A stretch of DNA of 44,262 bases. It comes from an uncultured Clostridia bacterium. Lineage in GTDB: Bacteria; Bacillota; Clostridia; UMGS1883. Below are positions 40,075 through 44,262 of this stretch, piece after piece. How positions within the stretch are numbered: position 1 is the first letter of the stretch; each line of letters starts with the position of its first letter. The notes under the pieces are model-generated. The model saw only the letters and a program-made list of their open reading frames with translations. It had not been told where the DNA came from and searched no databases. Made by a program: the position numbers and the translations under genes. Location of the stretch: contig CANRJP010000009.1 in the NCBI GenBank assembly GCA_947630975.1, positions 1 through 44,262 on the forward strand. The letters run 5' to 3'.

Positions 40075-41793
40075 ACAGCCCAGGAAGAGGGTGCTTCCGT
40101 CAAGGCTGAGACTGACGTTGATAAATCTGTCCGCGCCGGAGTCCATACGTTCGCAGGCGTTTACGGCGTTTTCCAGCATATTGGTGAGGAATACGCACAG
40201 ATCGTTGTCCGGAAGGTTCAGCTTTTCCGGTATGTCGATCCTGCATTTTACCTTTACGCCCTCCCGCGCGGCCCTGTCCAGATAGAAACCGGCAATGATA
40301 TTCACCATCATGTTCCGGCTGTATTTGGCGGTGGGCAGACTGTCCAGCATGTCCTCCACCGAGGCTATGTAATCCTCGGCCCCTCCGGCGTTGCCGTTCT
40401 TGAGCATACCCTGAATAGCCAGCATATGGTGCCGCATTTCGTGGCGGGCGGCGTTCGTGGCGATTTCCGCCTCCTCCATACGGCGGTAGCCCTCCATGGC
40501 CCGGCGGTTTTGCTCCTCAAGGACGCGCATGGTCTCTCTGGTGCGCACGGTGCGCTTGATAAATTCCAATATCACCGCGGCCGTTGCCGTGACCGCGCAC
40601 ACTGATGAAATAAATATCACCAGCGGATAAAAATAGCCGTGAAGGGGGCTGACGAAAAGCTGTTCAAGATACATTCGCACGTCCAAGTCCCATTCGGAGC
40701 TGTACAGTATTATGTGTGTGACGGCGGCGATAACCGCGATGAAGATATAAACTATGTCGGCCTTTTTGGGCCGCCTTTCTTTTTTCAGCTTCATTTCGGC
40801 CGCTATCATCGCCAGAGCCAGCAGGTACAGAACCAGTATCACCGGAGCGGTGGCCTGTCCGTAAAACGGGCCGTAAAGCTGTCTGAAGCGTATCAGCTTT
40901 ATGCTGTCGCCCGCGAACCACACCGCCGTCGCCCCCGCCAGCACCCAACGCCGCCACGATGTGAGGCTGAACGCCGCGAACATGAGCAGCGGCGCGATGT
41001 ACAGCTCACAGATAAAGTCCAGCGCGTAAAGCTTTTCGTAAAGCAGACTGTATGTGCCGGCGATAGATGAAAATACCAGCTTAAGAAAGAGCATAATGTA
41101 AAACAGAGTCAGCATCAGCACCTTTTTGTCGGCCTTGCCGTTGGATATGTCCAGAATGTAGACCAAAGCCGTCAAAAAGGCCAGTATGGCGCTTATTGTG
41201 GCGAGAGATACGGGGTACACGTTCACCACCGAGGTGACGGAAAAGTTGGTGTCGACGTTGCAAAGATAGGGAAATACCGGCACTATGTTTTCGGTCTCCG
41301 ACGGGAAGTAAGTCACCACCGTCAGCCTGCGGCCGAGATAGTCCTCCGGCAGGTTCATCTCGTAGGTGCCCGCTTTGGCGGGTTTCATGCTCTCCTGCTC
41401 CGCAAAGCCGCCCGCGTCTCTGGGTGCGCCCTCGAAGCTGGTGAAGAACATCTCTCCGTCCAGCAGAATATCCACTCCGCAGACGGCGTCATAGAGATAG
41501 ACGCCTATTTGGGCGTATTCCATCTCCTCGCCGAGGATCCTCGAAGCCCTGACGGCCCGGGCCGTCTCTCCGGGAAAGCTCACCGTAAAATCGTCGACGT
41601 CGACGGGCTCGGCGGGTCTGGCCGACGCGCCGGAAATCAGCTCGTATTCCCAGTCCCCCGTGGGGCCGGGATCCATGGTAATGTCTACGATATTTGTCCG
41701 TCCCCAAAATGAAAATACCGCGAGTACAAATATTACGACGGCAAGGGCGGCTGCCCCGCCGAAGATATACTGCCTTTTCTGTTCAAAGCTCAC
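40021..41793 (-). CDS. GHKL sensor histidine kinase, frameshifted near the C terminus
   Basis: 590 residues in the open frame. N-terminal membrane segment near 10-28, an outer domain (~30-185) and seven membrane segments (~190-400), a 7TMR-DISM-like arrangement. A dimerisation helix with the His box AARHEMRHHMLAIQGML near 455 and the N box LCVFLTNMLENAVNACER near 535 follow, as in AgrC-type kinases. After FLGCEKTVG the frame runs into 11 residues unlike the family and a stop; the G box lies in another frame (39926-40074). It starts with GTG at 41793 after GGGAGGCGA. Without the frame restored, ATP binding should fail. It probably pairs with the convergent LytTR regulator. Confidence 0.88.
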   Translation of the reverse strand: MSFEQKRQYIFGGAAALAVVIFVLAVFSFWGRTNIVDITMDPGPTGDWEYELISGASARPAEPVDVDDFTVSFPGETARAVRASRILGEEMEYAQIGVYLYDAVCGVDILLDGEMFFTSFEGAPRDAGGFAEQESMKPAKAGTYEMNLPEDYLGRRLTVVTYFPSETENIVPVFPYLCNVDTNFSVTSVVNVYPVSLATISAILAFLTALVYILDISNGKADKKVLMLTLFYIMLFLKLVFSSIAGTYSLLYEKLYALDFICELYIAPLLMFAAFSLTSWRRWVLAGATAVWFAGDSIKLIRFRQLYGPFYGQATAPVILVLYLLALAMIAAEMKLKKERRPKKADIVYIFIAVIAAVTHIILYSSEWDLDVRMYLEQLFVSPLHGYFYPLVIFISSVCAVTATAAVILEFIKRTVRTRETMRVLEEQNRRAMEGYRRMEEAEIATNAARHEMRHHMLAIQGMLKNGNAGGAEDYIASVEDMLDSLPTAKYSRNMMVNIIAGFYLDRAAREGVKVKCRIDIPEKLNLPDNDLCVFLTNMLENAVNACERMDSGADRFINVSLSLDGSTLFLGCEKTVGRAGKPAARAVTE

Positions 41794-41826
41794 ATTCTCG
41801 CCTCCCGTTCCGTGCCTGTTTATTCA

Positions 41827-41855
41827 ATTATATCATATTTTTTTGACATAATCAA
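41827..41855 (-). promoter_or_regulatory. Promoter of the GHKL kinase gene
   Basis: Minus strand TTGATT (complement of 41850-41855), 17-bp spacer, TATAAT (complement of 41827-41832). Confidence 0.65.
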
Positions 41856-41872
41856 TATCTGTCCATGCCGTC

Positions 41873-42532
41873 TTACGAGTTTTTTGAAACGAAAAGTCCC
41901 GCCGTGAGCTTTTTCTGCATCCACGCCGCTATGGGCCCGCAGAAAAACGCCACCGCAACGGTGACTATGCCCACCGAACCGCCAAGGGCGAAGCCCGCCG
42001 CCATAAAGGCCAAATCCCAGAGCATTCTGACGGTGCGGAAGGAGAGCCTTTTTACCCGGTGCGAAATGATGAAGGGCAGGGCGTCGTAGGGCGAGGAGCC
42101 CAGTCCCGAGCACATATAAGCCGCCGCCCCGAAGAGCAGCCCCGCCAGCCCCGGCAGCAGCAGGGCATAACGCACGGCCGCCGCTTCAAAGAAGCCCGTC
42201 GGCAGCATCAGCCGCCACAGCCAGGTGAAAAAGTCCGATATGTAGCCCAAAAAACACATATTCCCCACGGTGCCGAAGCCTATGTAGCTCATGTCGAGGC
42301 CCACGACAAAGGCGAAGGTCACAAGGTGGCACAGCAACTGGCAGGTGCCGAAGCTGAAGGGGATAAAATTTGCCACGCCGAGGGTCAGGCAGGAGCAGGG
42401 ATCCACTCCCAGATTTATGGCGCGGAGTATGGAAAGGCCGAAGCCCTGAATTATCACTCCGACTGTCATTACCAGAAGCCGGCGGGGGAAGGGCGCCGGC
42501 CGGCCGAAGCAGGCCGGTTGTTTTTTTGTCAT
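41873..42532 (-). CDS. YczE/YitT-like membrane protein
   Basis: 219 residues with five or six membrane segments. RLLVMTVGVIIQGFGLSILR near the N terminus, INLGVDPCSCLTLGVA near 40, and GLGSSPYDALPFII near 143 match the YczE/YyaS/YitT family, which repeats a G-x-(D/S)P-x-(D/S) motif in its two halves. The function is unknown; some relatives affect peptide-antibiotic production or transport. GGGAGTG precedes the ATG at 42532 and a consensus promoter is present. It is 80 bp upstream of, and codirectional with, the kinase gene, but each has its own promoter. Confidence 0.85.
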   Translation of the reverse strand: MTKKQPACFGRPAPFPRRLLVMTVGVIIQGFGLSILRAINLGVDPCSCLTLGVANFIPFSFGTCQLLCHLVTFAFVVGLDMSYIGFGTVGNMCFLGYISDFFTWLWRLMLPTGFFEAAAVRYALLLPGLAGLLFGAAAYMCSGLGSSPYDALPFIISHRVKRLSFRTVRMLWDLAFMAAGFALGGSVGIVTVAVAFFCGPIAAWMQKKLTAGLFVSKNS

Positions 42533-42559
42533 ACGATCACTCCCAAATGACTTTACATT

Positions 42560-42588
42560 ATTATAGCACTGTGCCGCGCGAATTTCAA
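42560..42588 (-). promoter_or_regulatory. Promoter of the YczE-like gene
   Basis: Minus strand TTGAAA (complement of 42583-42588), 17-bp spacer, TATAAT (complement of 42560-42565). Confidence 0.75.
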
Positions 42589-42612
42589 GTGCCTAAAAAA
42601 TTGAAAAAATAC

Positions 42613-42641
42613 TTTACAAAAAATAAATTGTGTGATATACT
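42613..42641 (+). promoter_or_regulatory. Promoter of the second LRR gene
   Basis: TTTACA (42613-42618), 17-bp spacer, TATACT (42636-42641), divergent from the YczE promoter. Confidence 0.75.
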
Positions 42642-42748
42642 GAATTTGCGACATAATTTGGATATAAAGGGAGACCTTGTTTTTTGCGTGGGCGAATTTT
42701 GCGCTCATGGCTTGTTTTGGGTGAATAAAATATAAGGAGGACGAACAG

Positions 42749-44053
42749 ATGAACAAAATCAAAAAGTGTCTCGCCGTGCTGGTGTGCACGGCAATGGCTT
42801 TGGCAGTTATGCCGGGCGTAGCGTTGGCGGCGGATGGAACGACCGCCGATGGACTTGAATACAATGTGTACGATGATTATGTGGAAATAGACCGCTATAC
42901 CGGCGATGCTGCGGACCTTATTATTCCCGGCGAGATTGATGGCCTGCCTGTCACGTCAATCGACTTTAATGCTTTTTCAGGCTGCACCAACCTTACAAAT
43001 GTAACTATTCCAAACAGCGTTACAAATATTGGCGAAGATGCGTTTTATGGCACCGCATTGTATAACGATAGTGCCAATTGGGAAAACGGCGTATTATATA
43101 TAGGCGATAATTTAATTGAAGCGAATGATGGAATATCCGGCGATTATGCCATAAGGCCGGGAACGCGTATAATCGCTGATTATGCATTTAATTATTGTGT
43201 CGATCTCACCAGTGTGACAATCCCTGACAGCGTTACCTCCATTGGAGGTTTTGCATTTGACTACTGCCTCGGCTTGACGGATATTTATGTCGCACAGGAT
43301 AATCCCTCATATGTTGACATAGACGGCGTTTTGTTTGACAAAGCAAGGACTGAATTGATCCAATGTCCATCCGGAAACAGAAAAACAAGCTACGAAATAC
43401 CCGACGGCGTTACTGCCATTGACTACTGGGCCTTTTCGCATTGCAACAACCTGACGAGCGTGACAATCCCCAATAGCGTTACTTCCCTTGGCATTTATGC
43501 TTTTTCAAATTGCAATAGCCTGACGAGCGTGACAATAGGCGATAGTGTCATCAACATTGGTGGTTGGACCTTTTGGAACTGCGACAGCCTCACCGACGTA
43601 TATTATGCCGGTAGTGCGGAGGAGTGGGCGAATATTGATATTAGCAACGGTAACGACCCGCTTCTCAACGCTAATATACACTTCAACAGCGCCGATTCCG
43701 CCACTCATGAAATAAAGGTCACGGTCAACGGCAGCAAAATAGATTTTGACGTGCCGCCCACGGCTATCGACGGCACTACCATGCTGCCGGTGCGTTACGC
43801 CCTTGAACCTCTCGGCGCGGAGTTCGTGTGGAACGGCGAAAATCAGACCGTCACCATAACCGCCGAGGGCAAGACCATAGTCCTCACCATTGGCAGCGCC
43901 GCGGCCCTCGTTGACGGAGTTGAAAAGACCATGGCCCAGCCCGCAATGGCGATCGACGGCCGGACGCTTATTCCCATACGCTTTGTTTCGGAGGAACTTG
44001 GCTACGACGTTCAGTGGGACGGCGATGCATACACGGTAATTATAAACGGCTGA
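42749..44053 (+). CDS. Secreted BspA-like leucine-rich-repeat protein with stalk domain (second copy)
   Basis: 434 residues. Signal peptide 1-26 (ends ALA), LRR_5 repeats at ~55-300 (LTSVTIPDSVTSIGGFAFDYC), one DGVLFDKARTELIQCP insert like those in the protein at 1290, and a C-terminal stalk domain from ~320 (TMLPVRYALEPLGAEFVWNG and TLIPIRFVSEELGYDVQWDG). It has fewer LRR units than its paralog; the stalk domains are nearly identical. The SD AAGGAGG fits the ATG. It would be surface-exposed, perhaps an adhesin; no sortase or SLH anchor is seen. Confidence 0.9.
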   Translation: MNKIKKCLAVLVCTAMALAVMPGVALAADGTTADGLEYNVYDDYVEIDRYTGDAADLIIPGEIDGLPVTSIDFNAFSGCTNLTNVTIPNSVTNIGEDAFYGTALYNDSANWENGVLYIGDNLIEANDGISGDYAIRPGTRIIADYAFNYCVDLTSVTIPDSVTSIGGFAFDYCLGLTDIYVAQDNPSYVDIDGVLFDKARTELIQCPSGNRKTSYEIPDGVTAIDYWAFSHCNNLTSVTIPNSVTSLGIYAFSNCNSLTSVTIGDSVINIGGWTFWNCDSLTDVYYAGSAEEWANIDISNGNDPLLNANIHFNSADSATHEIKVTVNGSKIDFDVPPTAIDGTTMLPVRYALEPLGAEFVWNGENQTVTITAEGKTIVLTIGSAAALVDGVEKTMAQPAMAIDGRTLIPIRFVSEELGYDVQWDGDAYTVIING

Positions 44054-44060
44054 CAGCCGC

Positions 44061-44102
44061 ACAGCAAAAGCTCCGGAGAGCGTTCTCCGGAGCTTTTGCT
44101 GT
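44061..44102 (+). terminator. Terminator of the second LRR gene
   Basis: ACAGCAAAAGCTCCGGAGA pairs with TCTCCGGAGCTTTTGCTGT around a 3-4 nt loop, an unusually long perfect stem. Confidence 0.85.
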
Positions 44103-44175
44103 GTAATTAGGAATTAGGAGTGAGGAATGAGGAATATTATGCGGCAATGACAGGCGACTAACCCCGCACGGCGGT
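44103..44175. repeat. Dispersed repeat family D, fragment
   Basis: TAATTAGGAATTAGGAGTGAG then GAATGAGGAATATTATGCGGC, again right behind a gene and its terminator. From 44176 to the window end I see nothing but a small ATGCGC/GCGCAT palindrome near 44214-44230. Confidence 0.6.
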
Positions 44176-44262
44176 GCGCCAAGCATCAGAAAATCCGATA
44201 TTTTTTGTATATTTATGCGCTTTATGCGCATGAACGGATTAAGTTTTTTATGAAAAATATCC

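Overview
The window looks like a chromosomal segment of a gut-type, low-GC-lineage Firmicute with fairly high GC, most likely an Oscillospirales/Ruminococcaceae-like clostridium. The reasons are strong SD sequences (AGGAGG), housekeeping promoters of TTGACA/TATAAT form with 17-bp spacers, tRNAs with encoded CCA, Gram-positive signal peptides and lipoboxes, single-chain glycyl-tRNA synthetase, BspA-like leucine-rich-repeat surface proteins, several copper-amine-oxidase-N (stalk) domains and many short dispersed repeats. This placement is inferred; no rRNA or other marker gene is present. There is no phage, IS transposase or CRISPR array.

Layout. 1-5.5 kb: start of a divergent gene at the left edge, a class I DAHP synthase, a secreted LRR protein, D-aminoacyl-tRNA deacylase, the azlCD branched-chain amino acid exporter pair, and a RelB-family antitoxin whose YoeB-like toxin partner is destroyed by a 174-bp mobile repeat and a nonsense codon. 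5.6-7.2 kb: tRNA-Leu(AAG), a small coiled-coil protein and three tandem 186-bp repeats. 7.2-10.2 kb: two secreted proteins, one with a dockerin-like C terminus and the next with a cohesin-like domain plus Ig-like repeats, behind a promoter whose transcript begins with a closed stem-loop. 10.2-13.4 kb: a three-gene ABC importer of the TrpXYZ/ABC_sub_bind type. 13.4-23.6 kb, minus strand: a glutamate-cysteine ligase-like protein, a 2005-residue secreted heparinase II/III-type polysaccharide lyase with a previously easily missed 51-residue ORF behind it, a sugar nucleotidyltransferase and GlyRS.

23.7-34.3 kb: a secreted GH26-like glycoside hydrolase; a minus-strand NusG_II / Gx-transporter / ApbE set; tRNA-Ala(CGC); an ECF-like sigma factor and its membrane anti-sigma partner, with a second copy of the 174-bp repeat between a candidate ECF promoter and the sigma gene; then carAB on the minus strand. 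34.4-44.3 kb: an M23 peptidase with a G5-like domain, tRNA-Leu(UAG), a CmpB-like membrane protein, an OmpR/histidine-kinase pair, a LytTR regulator convergent with a frameshifted GHKL kinase, a YczE-family membrane protein and a second LRR/stalk protein paralogous to the one at 1.3 kb.

Two themes tie the window together. The first is an extracellular carbohydrate and surface programme: lyase, GH26, cohesin/dockerin pair, LRR proteins, stalk domains and M23 peptidase. The second is invasion by at least four families of short non-coding repeats, which have interrupted the toxin gene, entered a sigma-factor leader, nested in each other and accumulated behind gene ends. The most promising items for follow-up are the adjacent cohesin-like/dockerin-like pair with its 5'-terminal RNA structure, the small ORF behind the lyase, the mobile-repeat insertions and the frameshifted convergent two-component pair.
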